This document shows, in pieces, positions 49,797 through 58,630 of a stretch of 64,000 nt of DNA. The translations under genes were made by a program, and so were the position numbers. This DNA is from PALSA-1440 sp050011195 (GTDB lineage Bacteria > Verrucomicrobiota > Verrucomicrobiia > Limisphaerales > UBA8199): positions 1 to 64,000 of the forward strand of contig JBEKJO010000004.1 of NCBI GenBank assembly GCA_050011195.1, written 5' to 3'. How positions within the stretch are numbered: position 1 is the stretch's first letter; each line of letters begins with the position of its first letter. Below the pieces are notes generated by a model that was not told the DNA's origin, ran no database searches, and worked only from the letters and a program-made list of their open reading frames with translations.

Positions 49797-51047
49797 CTAC
49801 ATCTCGTGTTGAATAAAGCTCGTGAAGTCGCGGTAACAAACAACACTGCCCAAGCCGGACTTTCCGCCTGGAATCTCTGCGAGAGTGACTTTCGGACATG
49901 CTTTCCTCAGCATCTTCTGAAGCTGGTCCACATGACCGTTGACCGGTGGTGAACTGTCTTTGTAGCCTGCAGGCACACTGTCGGGGTTCGCTGTTACAAT
50001 CTCCAATGGCAAATTCTCACCTGCCTTCAGCTTTTCGGCCCGCTTCTTGAAAAGGAATTGAAGTCCACCCGCCAACAGGTCGTGAGGCTGCAAACCAATG
50101 AAAGAGATTTTTTCCGCGTCTGTGATTTCCCTTCGCGCCCGCCGCCAAACAGCCGTGAACAGTTGATCATCGCCGGTTTTGCGTCTGTCCTTCCAGTATC
50201 TGAGGGGAATACTGTAAATTTCACTTTCGCGGCGGGGAAAGTCACGTGTGAAGTTCCCATTCTCCGTGATCCTCTCCCATGGGAAAAAAATCATCGGTGG
50301 CCTCACCGCCTCTCCCTTGACCGCCTTTGGCAACTGAGACCTGTCTTCGAAGACATTGGAAAAGGTCAGGATGGAATTGATTGCGGGCGAGACGACCCTT
50401 GGATTTAAGAAATCCAACCACGGGACGACACTTGTTCCGTGGAGTTTTAGCAAACAAAACCCGTTCCCCTTACGCAAGCGATCTGCCTTCCGGTCGCCAA
50501 ACCCGCTCAATAGCGCCGTCGGGATTTTACCAGAATCCCTGCCAGCGACTTCCCGCCGGTTTTTGAACTCTCCTGAAAGAACAAATTCGAGATAAGGGTC
50601 GTAGTTGTACGTAAGGACAGAAACGTCTTCACGGAGATTGTGGCCTTGTTCGTTGAAGAGCTTTTGAACGAATGTAACATAATCCGATTGGGTATTGGAT
50701 TGACCGCCTCTGGGATCATGCAGTGCAAAAACCAGAGATGTGAACCGTTTGAGCTGCTTAACCAAAGCGTCATAGCCTTGGTTCCTTCTCAGCGAGAAAC
50801 AGAATTGATCCACAGTTTTGTAGCTTGTGCCTTGAAAAAGCTGCCCTGCTCTCGTGCCCAGAAAGGACTTGAACGCATTCACAAGTCTTTGCTTCACCTG
50901 ACCCTTTGAATCGAGGTTGCCAAGTTCCTTTTCAATGTATTGCCCAAAACAAGTGTGCGAGGACAGGATTTCCCGTAAAGGTGCGGCTAGGGGATAGCCG
51001 GAGCTTTGCGATGCTCCCGCACCAAGAATGATGATGTGTTTAGCCAT
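49797..51047 (-). CDS. SIR2-like domain protein (putative defence NADase)
   Basis: The 416-residue protein opens with the SIR2/FMN-type Rossmann motif KHIIILGAGASQSSGYPLA. It contains VSVLTYNYDPYLE and CLLKLHGTSVVPWL, typical of the SIR2_2 group that includes phage-defence NAD+ hydrolases. It has no membrane segment. It lies 47 bases after the zinc-ribbon membrane protein gene on the same strand. Codons are less GC-rich than in the flanking genes, suggesting acquisition. Defence function is inference from family and context. Confidence 0.75.
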   Translation of the reverse strand: MAKHIIILGAGASQSSGYPLAAPLREILSSHTCFGQYIEKELGNLDSKGQVKQRLVNAFKSFLGTRAGQLFQGTSYKTVDQFCFSLRRNQGYDALVKQLKRFTSLVFALHDPRGGQSNTQSDYVTFVQKLFNEQGHNLREDVSVLTYNYDPYLEFVLSGEFKNRREVAGRDSGKIPTALLSGFGDRKADRLRKGNGFCLLKLHGTSVVPWLDFLNPRVVSPAINSILTFSNVFEDRSQLPKAVKGEAVRPPMIFFPWERITENGNFTRDFPRRESEIYSIPLRYWKDRRKTGDDQLFTAVWRRARREITDAEKISFIGLQPHDLLAGGLQFLFKKRAEKLKAGENLPLEIVTANPDSVPAGYKDSSPPVNGHVDQLQKMLRKACPKVTLAEIPGGKSGLGSVVCYRDFTSFIQHEM

Positions 51048-51094
51048 GTGCAGACTACCATGTGCAGACTAGACGGACTTGCTACAAGAGATTA

Positions 51095-52171
51095 CTACGG
51101 TCCTCGTTTTGGCCTCAATTTGAAATATCCATCCGGGTCAACAAAGACGAAATTGTTGTTGCTCAAGAAAACTTGTGCAGTTCCGGCGTTGGTCGGCGCA
51201 TCGACCAACCAGTAATACTTTTCTGTCTCGTTCAAAACCGCCCGTTGTGCGCTTGCAAAAATCGTGAGCGCCTTGTCACAAGGATAAGCGAAGGAAAACT
51301 TGCCATCAGCATCAGTAAGCGTTTTCTCAAAGACGACCGGCAAGAAGTCTGCGAGGCAATCCTCGGCCGTTGGGGAATTTTCCAACTGCGCCTCTGCACT
51401 CACCACGCGGGATTTAGCGACTTCAAACTTGTTGGTTTCTTCTGCGTCAGCACGGCGCAAGGCATCCTTACCTTTCTCAAGCAGGAGTGCCGCTTCGGCG
51501 TCCTTTTGTTTCATTGTTTGGATGATTGCTTCTTCCTGTTCTAACAGAGCATCGGCCCTGGCAGAATTGTCGGCTCTCTTGGCCAAGTCGTATTGCGCGT
51601 CTAGTGAGTAGAATTGCCGGTTCAAAGCGGCCTCTTGCTTAAGAATAACATCTATCTGCGCGTTTATTCTAACGAAATCCGCATCTGGCGCGGGACGGCC
51701 CTTCGTCAAGAACCAGTCGAAGGCAGCTTGAGCTTTTTGGGCATCCTCTTTCGCAGTAGCCAGAGCTTGTTGCCGGGATGCTATTACCGACTCAATGGCA
51801 GGCTGCTTCTTCTGCAAAAAATCGGTGACTTGCGGCTTTTCAATCAACAGAACTTCAACCGCTCCAAGTTTAACATTGTCAGCACCGCGAGTGACGATGA
51901 AGACTTGTCCTGTCACTGTCGTTTGCCGCTCGGCGGCGGTCTTTCGGGCGAATTCCTGTCCGGCTTTTTGTTTCTGTCGCCATAAAAACAACCCCACAAC
52001 GACCAGCACCGCAATTGCCAAGCCAATAAACACAATTCGCGCGCCCCGCCGTTGCGCTGGCAAAGTGAGCCGCAACTGACAATGCGGACAATCAATGGCG
52101 GCGCCCGCCGCATCAGAAGGATACTCAATTCCGCCACCACACTTCGGGCAATGGAGTTTGAAGAACTTCAC
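51095..52171 (-). CDS. Zinc-ribbon, single-pass membrane, coiled-coil protein
   Basis: The 358-residue protein has an N-terminal double CxxC ribbon (CPKCGG and CPHC, about 9-31), one transmembrane helix (about 45-64) and a long charged coiled coil (about 130-255). A beta-rich C-terminal domain (DADGKFSFAYPCDKALTIF, then YYWLVDAP) follows. No named family is recognised. It is the first gene of a probable two-gene unit with the SIR2-like protein. It might be a membrane-bound sensor or anchor, or an unrelated neighbour. Confidence 0.65.
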   Translation of the reverse strand: MKFFKLHCPKCGGGIEYPSDAAGAAIDCPHCQLRLTLPAQRRGARIVFIGLAIAVLVVVGLFLWRQKQKAGQEFARKTAAERQTTVTGQVFIVTRGADNVKLGAVEVLLIEKPQVTDFLQKKQPAIESVIASRQQALATAKEDAQKAQAAFDWFLTKGRPAPDADFVRINAQIDVILKQEAALNRQFYSLDAQYDLAKRADNSARADALLEQEEAIIQTMKQKDAEAALLLEKGKDALRRADAEETNKFEVAKSRVVSAEAQLENSPTAEDCLADFLPVVFEKTLTDADGKFSFAYPCDKALTIFASAQRAVLNETEKYYWLVDAPTNAGTAQVFLSNNNFVFVDPDGYFKLRPKRGP

Positions 52172-52283
52172 GCGGCAAGATTAATTGGTTTCTACCGGCT
52201 GGCAAGCCTCACGCATGGCCTCACATAATGCCGCAAAGCCCGCAAGTCTTTTTGCTTCGCGTCTTGGCGGCTTAGCGTGAGAC

Positions 52284-52349
52284 TCAGAGCCGGGCCTTGG
52301 CCGCCATCCCCGTGTCCACCAGCCAGACTTCACCGTGGCGCGGGTTCAT
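52284..52349 (-). pseudogene. Truncated MazF/PemK-type toxin
   Basis: Starting at the ATG at 52349 the frame reads MNPRHGEVWLVDTGMAAKAR, then Leu and a stop at 52286-52284. This is the well-known N-terminus of PemK/MazF endoribonucleases (GEVWLVDLGMAAK..P), which should continue for about 90 more residues. No remainder is seen downstream. The start overlaps the end of the antitoxin gene by 20 bases, as in intact modules. Confidence 0.75.
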
Positions 52350-52521
52350 GGCCGTCGAGGATGTCCAGAACCTCCTGCTCCACTTCGCGTGTCGGCAACA
52401 CGTCTGCCCATGCTTCCTCTTCCCGTTGGCGCGTGAGGAGCTTCAGGCAATACCAAACTTCGCGCAACACCGGCTCTGGCTGGCGCTTGATTTCCTCAAG
52501 AAGTATTTCCTGCGTGCTCAT
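52330..52521 (-). CDS. Antitoxin of a decayed PemK/MazF-type module
   Basis: The 63-residue protein (MSTQEILLEEIKRQPEPVLR, ending EVEQEVLDILDGHEPAPR) has the N-terminal pattern of small VapB/DUF2281-like antitoxins. It overlaps the truncated toxin start. With the toxin broken it should be free of its partner. Identification rests mostly on the neighbouring toxin fragment. Confidence 0.6.
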   Translation of the reverse strand: MSTQEILLEEIKRQPEPVLREVWYCLKLLTRQREEEAWADVLPTREVEQEVLDILDGHEPAPR

Positions 52522-52844
52522 CGGCCAAGCTTAAGAAACACCTTTCGCGGGCCAAATGCAACCTCAAAACCGGCCTTGGCCGGCTGGCACCACCCCGCCA
52601 GTTCATGGCCGCTGTGCCTGCCGCTGCGTACAGGCCAGCGCCGGCCATTGCTGACCCCCATTTCTACACCACCCGTCCGGCTCCGTGGCACGGGGCGCCT
52701 TTCCACGCCATAAAATAAACCTGGCTAATAGTTAGCACTTTTGGACCTGCAATCGCCCCCCTGGCCAATTATACCACTTCCAACTCGAAAATGCGCTATT
52801 CCGAGGATGCGCACCCCCCGCGCTCCCCCCATATGAGGGCCGAT

Positions 52845-52872
52845 CACGTATCACGCATCACGCATCACGTTT
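52845..52872. repeat. Heptamer array, unit GCATCAC
   Basis: Three to four copies of GCATCAC/TATCACG ending in ACGTTTCC. It has the same unit as the arrays at 391 and 30988. Confidence 0.75.
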
Positions 52873-53467
52873 CCCCCGCTATTATTCACTGAGTCCTGCC
52901 TGCGGCTTCGCCCTCAGCCCAGGAAGCCAATGGGTCTAACTCTCTACTTGACAGTGTGATAGAAATAGTATAAGTACCCCCCAGCCTCGTGGAATGCTCA
53001 GACCACGGCTCCGGTGAACGGACCTCAGAACCGTTGCCGGTAGCGTCGAACCTGACACGATTATGGGCGCAAGGGCAGAAGACACCCCTGCGCCCCTTCG
53101 TGCGGACGAGCCGAAAACGAAAGAATTTGCGAGGAACACTGGCAATGGCATGATGTCCCTCCCATGATCCTCCCAATACCTTCCACACCGCTGCCCGCCG
53201 TAGTCTTCGTGCCAGCGGTTAAACCCGAGGTGTCAGAAGATATGGCACAAACAACTGTACCTGTGTCTATCCTATTGCTAATCAATGACTTATGCAATCA
53301 GCCGTGGGAAAATGGTGGCAAACAGGGCGTAAACGCAGGGGCAACTGGGTAATGTGTGGTGGGTCAGCGACCCTCTTTTACCCCACTGTCCACAAACAGG
53401 ACACTCGGGCGCTGCCGAGTTACATTATAGCCGTTAATACACTCACAACACCAATCACCAGTTACCA

Positions 53468-53497
53468 ATCGGCGGACAAAACGTCTTGTCCGCCGAT
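53468..53497. repeat. Perfect palindrome with 6-base loop
   Basis: ATCGGCGGACAA and TTGTCCGCCGAT flank AACGTC. There is no T tract, so it is a REP-like hairpin rather than a terminator. Confidence 0.8.
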
Positions 53498-53593
53498 CAG
53501 CGTCCAGGCTGGACAGAAACCGGACGGGGTTCGGGGGAATAAGGTGTCCAGACGAAGGTTGACTAAGCAGGCTGGTTCGTGTAACTTTCGTGT

Positions 53594-53821
53594 ATGCCCA
53601 AATGCATCACAGTTGATGACGATGTTTACAATCTCCTGTTGGCCTTAAAGCGGCCGGGGGATTCCTTCACCAAGGTCCTCAGGAGACACGTTGCCAAGCC
53701 TGCTGATACCTGTGGCGAGCTGTTGGATGCGATGGAGCAGATGCCGCCGCCCGAGGTTGACCTGGCAGTGCTGGATCGGATTGAGAGGGAACGCGGACGA
53801 CGATCAGGCGGGCGTAAATGA
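53594..53821 (+). CDS. VapB-type antitoxin
   Basis: The 75-residue protein starts MPKCITVDDDVYNLLLALKR, an N-terminal DNA-binding segment typical of VapB antitoxins paired with PIN toxins. A C-terminal toxin-binding tail (PPPEVDLAVLDRIERERGRR) follows. The stop overlaps the start of the vapC-like remnant (ATGA). The upstream gene, across 1 kb, is another broken module. Confidence 0.78.
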   Translation: MPKCITVDDDVYNLLLALKRPGDSFTKVLRRHVAKPADTCGELLDAMEQMPPPEVDLAVLDRIERERGRRSGGRK

Positions 53822-53991
53822 TCGCGGACACGACTTTCCTCGTCCACCTGGTCCGGGAGCAGCGGACCGGGAGAGCAGGTTCCGCGCGGGCCTTTCTGGC
53901 CGCACACCGCCGTGAAGTCATCCGCACCTCCATCATCAGCCTGGATGCTGCCTTTGATCGGGTGCCGCGGCTGCGCCGGTTGCCTTACTAA
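53818..53991 (+). pseudogene. VapC-like PIN toxin with internal deletion
   Basis: The 57-codon frame begins MIADTTFLVHLVREQRTGRA, the usual PIN start with the first catalytic Asp. It then jumps from IRTSIISL directly to DAAFDRVPRLRRLPY, the usual C-terminal end. About 70 residues carrying the remaining acidic residues are missing, with the frame preserved. The product cannot form a PIN active site. The ATG overlaps the antitoxin stop. Confidence 0.8.
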
Positions 53992-54172
53992 AACACCCGC
54001 CCATCGAGCCGGGCGCGTGAGAGCCGGTTCCAGGCGGTGAACCTCCCCAGTGGCGGCACCCCCATTCCCCATCAACTGTCAAATCTCCACCATCAACTAA
54101 TTTGGCTCAACGGGCCGCTTCTGCCTTCTTCCTTCTTCCTTCTCCCTTCCCCCACTGATACCCTCGCTTCCC

Positions 54173-55270
54173 ATGACTGAACAGTCCTCCATTTTAGCGC
54201 CGTTCGCTCCGGTGGATACACCGGCCTTGCTTTTGGATGCGGGCGCCTTGAATGCCAACATCCAGCGGATGGCGGCTTTTTTCGCCCCCCGCCCTTGCCG
54301 GCTTCGGCCCCATTTCAAGAGCCACAAATGCACTGCCATTGCCAAATTACAAATGAAAGCCGGCGCGGTGGGCATCACCTGCGCGAAACTGGGCGAAGCG
54401 GAAGTCGTCGCCGAGGCCGGCATCCGCAACATCTTGATTGCCAATCAAATCGTCGGCCCGCTCAAAATCCGCCGTCTGATTGAACTGTGCCGCCGCGCCG
54501 ATCCGATGGTCGCGGTGGATTCGGCGGACAACGTGAAGATGCTTTCGGAAATGGCCTTGGCGGCCGGCGTGAAGATTGGCGTCCTGGTCGAGGTGGATGT
54601 CGGCATGGGCCGCTGCGGCGTGGCCCCGGGACAACCCGCCCTCGATTTGGCGCGCCGGGTCGCTGCGTCAGCCGGGCTGAGGTTTGAAGGGTTGCAAGGT
54701 TATGAGGGGCACTGCGTTGACCTTCGCGATGAAACCGAGCGCGCCAGACAGACGCGCGCATCCCTAAAGCTCCTGGTGGAGACGCGCCGGCTGATCGAAC
54801 GCTCCGGCCTTCAAGTCAACCTGGTCAGCGGCGGCGGAACCGGAACTTATACCCTCACCGGAGACTGTGAAGGCGTGGACGAGGTGCAGGCCGGTTCTTA
54901 TGCCGCAATGGATTGGTGGTATGGCGACATCCGGCCCGAATTCAAGCAGGCGATGAGCATTCTCGCCACCGTCATCAGCCGGCCCAAACCCGGCCTGATT
55001 GTCATTGATGTGGGCCGGAAGGGAGTCGGCGCCGAATGGGGCGCTCCTCGCGTCAAGAATCTGCCCGGGGGTCAGGTGGCCAGTTATGGCTCCGAAGAGC
55101 ACATGAAAATCTCGGTGCCGCCAGATTCGGCGATTAAGATTGGCGACCGCCTCGAAATCATCCCCTCCCACGGTTGCACCACCAGCAATTTGTACTCGGA
55201 ATTCATCGTCCACGAGAATGGTTCGCTAACCGGGAAATGGCCCATCGAAGGCCGCGGGAAGCTCCAGTAA
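54173..55270 (+). CDS. DSD1/D-threonine aldolase-like PLP enzyme
   Basis: The 365-residue fold type III PLP protein has RPHFKSHK with the Schiff-base lysine near 49. It also has VEVDVGMGRCG and SGGGTGTY for phosphate binding, and the C-terminal metal site IPSHGCTTSNLY. These features match D-serine dehydratase/D-threonine aldolase relatives (alanine racemase N-terminal-like). It degrades a D-beta-hydroxy amino acid; which one cannot be decided. It follows the defence-like island and appears monocistronic. Confidence 0.87.
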   Translation: MTEQSSILAPFAPVDTPALLLDAGALNANIQRMAAFFAPRPCRLRPHFKSHKCTAIAKLQMKAGAVGITCAKLGEAEVVAEAGIRNILIANQIVGPLKIRRLIELCRRADPMVAVDSADNVKMLSEMALAAGVKIGVLVEVDVGMGRCGVAPGQPALDLARRVAASAGLRFEGLQGYEGHCVDLRDETERARQTRASLKLLVETRRLIERSGLQVNLVSGGGTGTYTLTGDCEGVDEVQAGSYAAMDWWYGDIRPEFKQAMSILATVISRPKPGLIVIDVGRKGVGAEWGAPRVKNLPGGQVASYGSEEHMKISVPPDSAIKIGDRLEIIPSHGCTTSNLYSEFIVHENGSLTGKWPIEGRGKLQ

Positions 55271-55316
55271 GCCAATGGAAGCGCAAGCCTTGCGTGGTCT
55301 TGCAGGTTCAAGGCCC

Positions 55317-56849
55317 TCACCGTGCCGGCAGGGCCGAAGGGGGGGGCGCCGGACGCCGGCTGGCGTCGGTCCAGCCCGCCCGCGACGCCAAGGCCAGGCT
55401 CAGGCCATCAGCGCCAGCCCGGCCCGCTGGGGCGGATTCGGCTGCCAGCTCGCGAAGATACCGCTGGTTGTCCTTCTGCCAGTCCCGGTTGATCTTCCAC
55501 GCGTAGAACGACAGGCCCGCCGCCACCAGCCTGCCGGTGGCCAGCTTTTTGAGGTTCTCAGGCAGCGTATAGAGGCGGGTATGCCCGTACACCTGAGCAC
55601 ACTGAAGCTCGAAGGGCGTGAAACCCGCCGGCCGATAGACCACGTGATGTGTATCGTAGAGGTCCCAGTCGAAGGAGGTAATCCGCCTTTCGGCAGCCAG
55701 ACGATGGTAAAGCTCCGACCCGGGCAGCGGAGTCAGGATGAGCAACTGCACGCTGGTGAGCTTCATCTTGCGGGCGAAGCTGACCGTGGCCTCGACGGTG
55801 TCCCAGTCGTCCTCGTCAAAGCCGAACACGAACATGCCGTGGATGTGAATGCCGGCTTCCTGGACGACGCGGATGGCGTGGCGGATGTCCTCCAGGTTCT
55901 GGCTCTTCTTCATTTCGGCGAGGCTTTTGGGGTTCACCGATTCGAAGCCGATGAACACCGTATGACACCCGGCGCGTTTCATCAGACGCGCGAGGCCGGG
56001 ATCGCGGGCCAGATCGGCGCGCACCTGCGTGGACCATTGGAAGCGGAATCCTTCGGCGATCATCGCCTCGAGCAGTTCCCGGGCGCGGCGCTTGTTCGCC
56101 GTGAAGTTGTCATCGCAGAAGAACACGAAGTGCTGCCGGGTGTCGAACTGCCGGAGTTCGCTCAGGATGGCCGCGACCGAGCGGTAACGGAACTTCTTTC
56201 CGAACATGCCCGTGACCGAACAGAAGGAGCAGTCGAACGGGCAGCCGCGCGAAGTCTGCACCATCACCGTCCTCTTGCCGCCGATCACGCAATCGGCCGT
56301 TCCGCCGGCCAGTGAGAAATCCGGCGCGGGCAGCGCATCCAGGTCGGTGATCCAGGGTGCCAGGTCGTTATGCCGAATGACTCCCGCGCCATCCTTCCAC
56401 GAGAGATTCGGAACCGCGGCGTGCCTGAGGTCGGTCGCTGCTACGCGGCCTCCGCTCCAGAGGTCCAGCAGGGCGTTCATCGCCCCTTCGCCTTCTCCCC
56501 GCACGACGAGGTCTCCATGGGCCAGCGCTTCGTCGGGAAGGAAAGTGACGTGCGGTCCGCCCAAGATGACCGGTATGCCGCGCGAGCGGCATTCATCCGC
56601 CAGCGCGTACCCGCGTCGCGCGGTGGCGGTGATGGTCGAGATGCCCACCACGTCCGGCTGGCCGTGTGCAGTGATCCAGGTTTGCAGATCGAAGCGCTGC
56701 CGGCCCTCGACAAACACCCGCGCGCTCCAGCCGTCGCGGCGGTTCACCAGCCCGGCCAAAATGAAGCTCCCCAGCCGCGGCAAGGTGAACTGAGTGAAGA
56801 TGTTAAGCTGCGCGCCCGCCGGCTCAATGAACAGCATGAGACGTTTCAT
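55317..56849 (-). CDS. B12-binding radical SAM protein
   Basis: The 510-residue protein has an N-terminal cobalamin-binding-like domain (QPDVVGISTITATARRGYAL, GIPVILGGPHVTFLPDEA). A radical SAM core follows with the 4Fe-4S cysteines C203, C207 and C210 (SRGCPFDCSFC). It resembles class B methylases and hopanoid/bacteriochlorophyll-type enzymes (BchE/HpnJ layout). Substrate is unknown. The ATG at 56849 (MKRLMLFIEPAGAQLN) has an AAGGG site upstream. The C-terminal about 40 residues are low-complexity and Ala/Arg-rich. Confidence 0.88.
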   Translation of the reverse strand: MKRLMLFIEPAGAQLNIFTQFTLPRLGSFILAGLVNRRDGWSARVFVEGRQRFDLQTWITAHGQPDVVGISTITATARRGYALADECRSRGIPVILGGPHVTFLPDEALAHGDLVVRGEGEGAMNALLDLWSGGRVAATDLRHAAVPNLSWKDGAGVIRHNDLAPWITDLDALPAPDFSLAGGTADCVIGGKRTVMVQTSRGCPFDCSFCSVTGMFGKKFRYRSVAAILSELRQFDTRQHFVFFCDDNFTANKRRARELLEAMIAEGFRFQWSTQVRADLARDPGLARLMKRAGCHTVFIGFESVNPKSLAEMKKSQNLEDIRHAIRVVQEAGIHIHGMFVFGFDEDDWDTVEATVSFARKMKLTSVQLLILTPLPGSELYHRLAAERRITSFDWDLYDTHHVVYRPAGFTPFELQCAQVYGHTRLYTLPENLKKLATGRLVAAGLSFYAWKINRDWQKDNQRYLRELAAESAPAGRAGADGLSLALASRAGWTDASRRPAPPPSALPAR

Positions 56850-57030
56850 GAGCAAAGCCCTTTCAGTAGTCGCGCACACATCGCACGGGATATACTCCAA
56901 ACCGAACTCTGAGACAAGACGCGGCGAAGCCGCAACCAAAGGGTTAAATGAGTTAAATGGGCCACATCGGTTAAATGGGGAAAACCCATTCTGCTTGCGT
57001 TCTTCCCCCGTCCGCCGTAGAAGCCCGGTC

Positions 57031-58470
57031 GTGCGTTGCCGAACGAGAAATCCGTGGAACAAGCAGCTTGCGCGGCGATTTGGGATACGGGCTTCTGCCT
57101 GGTGCTGGCGGAGCGCAGGGTGGTTGCTTCTGTTCGCGGCCTGGGCGCAAGCCTTTGGCCAGGTCAGCGTGCTTGATTCTTCCTTCAAGGTTGGCCCGGG
57201 AGCCAACGACGCCGTTGACGGCCTGGTTGTGCAGGCCGACCTGCGCATCCTGGTGGGGGGAGAATTCACGTCCATTGGCGGCCAATCGAATTCCTTCCTG
57301 GCCCGCCTTAACTCAGACGGCTCCGTTGACGCGTCGTTCAACCCGGCGGGGCAAACGGATGGGGCCGTCCAATGCCTGCTGCAACAACCCGACGGGAAGG
57401 TCCTGGTCGGCGGCGGCTTCGGGCTCCTGCTGGGCCACGCCCAGCCTGCCCTGGCTCGCCTGCTGGAGGACGGCTCGGTGGATGCCTCCTTCGATGCCAG
57501 CGCCGTGTTCAACACCAATACGTGGGTCTTTTCCTTGGCCTTGCAGGATGACGGCCAGCTTCTGGTTGGCTATCAAGGACTGGATGACCAGGTGTCCCGA
57601 GTCGTGCGGGTCAATACCAACGGCACGCCGGACCCCACGTTCATCTGCACAAACCAGATCAACAGCTATATCTTCGCCTTGTTGCCCCAGCCGGACGGCA
57701 GCGTTCTGTGCGGCGGAAACCCTGGCGGTCTGGGCGGCAGCGCTCCCGACGCCTTGTTCCGACTGAAGCCGGATGGGGGGGTGGATGACACCTTTGACCC
57801 CGGACTGGATTTGTCCTCTGTTTTTTGTCTGGTCAGACAACCCAATGGGCAGATCCTCGTCGGCGGCCTGCTCAACCGCACGGGCGCTTCCAACAGCGTT
57901 CCGCTGCTCCGTTTGAACGCTGATCTTCAATGGGATGAGAGTTTCAGCACCGATGCTTTTGGTGAAACCGGTCCGTCAATCTCCGCCCTGCTGCTCCAAC
58001 CGGACGGCCAGATCGTCGCGGGCGGATACTTTTTCGAGGTGGGCGGCTACTGGCGCCGGCAAATTGTCCGGTTCACCCCTGCGGGTCACGTGGACGGGTG
58101 CTTCGATCCAGGACTCGGGCTGGGCGGCTTCACGCAGGCCGGCGCTGTCCAAGCCATGTCCTTGCAACCGGATGGATGCGTTCTGGTTGGGGGGGTGTTC
58201 CAGGGAGTGGACACGGCTTACGGGCAATTCAATCTGGCTCGCCTTTTGCCCCACAGCGATTGCGATTTGATACGCGTCTATCTCAAGGGCGGGTCTGACA
58301 CGTTTGCGGCAGCGACCTTTCCGCCCGGCGGCACCAATTACCTGGAGGTGTCGGCCGATCTCACCAACTGGCAGACCGTCCAGACCGACACCAGCCCGTA
58401 CATTTACGATAGCTGGTTTTCGATGGCCGCCGCGCCGCAGGCCTTCTTCCGGGCCAGACAAGAGCGCTGA
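57031..58470 (+). CDS. Secreted delta-60 repeat protein
   Basis: The mature part consists of about seven 'delta-60' repeats (LLQQPDGKVLVGGGF...ARLLEDGSVDASFD), which form a propeller. A C-terminal module (YLEVSADLTNWQTVQTD...FFRAR) like that of other secreted proteins here follows. A signal segment (SAGWLLLFAAWAQAFGQ) precedes it. The start is uncertain: the frame is open to 56794, and the GTG at 57031 is the closest plausible start (479 residues). Likely surface-located; function is unknown. Confidence 0.75.
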   Translation: MRCRTRNPWNKQLARRFGIRASAWCWRSAGWLLLFAAWAQAFGQVSVLDSSFKVGPGANDAVDGLVVQADLRILVGGEFTSIGGQSNSFLARLNSDGSVDASFNPAGQTDGAVQCLLQQPDGKVLVGGGFGLLLGHAQPALARLLEDGSVDASFDASAVFNTNTWVFSLALQDDGQLLVGYQGLDDQVSRVVRVNTNGTPDPTFICTNQINSYIFALLPQPDGSVLCGGNPGGLGGSAPDALFRLKPDGGVDDTFDPGLDLSSVFCLVRQPNGQILVGGLLNRTGASNSVPLLRLNADLQWDESFSTDAFGETGPSISALLLQPDGQIVAGGYFFEVGGYWRRQIVRFTPAGHVDGCFDPGLGLGGFTQAGAVQAMSLQPDGCVLVGGVFQGVDTAYGQFNLARLLPHSDCDLIRVYLKGGSDTFAAATFPPGGTNYLEVSADLTNWQTVQTDTSPYIYDSWFSMAAAPQAFFRARQER

Positions 58471-58506
58471 GTTGGCGCTCAACGGCTAGCCGGGAAATTT
58501 CATAGT

Positions 58507-58580
58507 GTGTAGCCGCCGACGGCAGTCGGCGCTGATTCTCAGTCCCGAAAGATGGCGCCGCCTGCCGTCGGCGGCTACAC
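58507..58580. repeat. Palindromic element family B
   Basis: GTGTAGCCGCCGACGGCAG and CTGCCGTCGGCGGCTACAC are inverted arms with an asymmetric centre (GTCGGCGCTGATTCTCAG). A half copy is at 26535. Confidence 0.85.
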
Positions 58581-58630
58581 CCTGTCGGCGGTTTGTGCGA
58601 GGTATGAGAATTCCGGGCTAGTCATTACGG

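Larger units (their letters stand above)
52707..53593. other. Large intergenic region with repeats and orphan promoter
   Basis: I find no protein gene in these 887 bases. They contain a GCATCAC array (52845-52872), a promoter-like TTGACA (52948-52953) and TATAAG (52969-52974) with short 15-base spacing, and a perfect 12-base palindrome at 53468-53497. A non-coding RNA downstream of the promoter is possible but unproven. Confidence 0.5.

Noticed and set aside
52518..52706. Minus-strand 62-codon frame upstream of the antitoxin
   Set aside because: Arg/Gly/Trp-rich with no family resemblance; more likely untranslated leader or repeat-derived.
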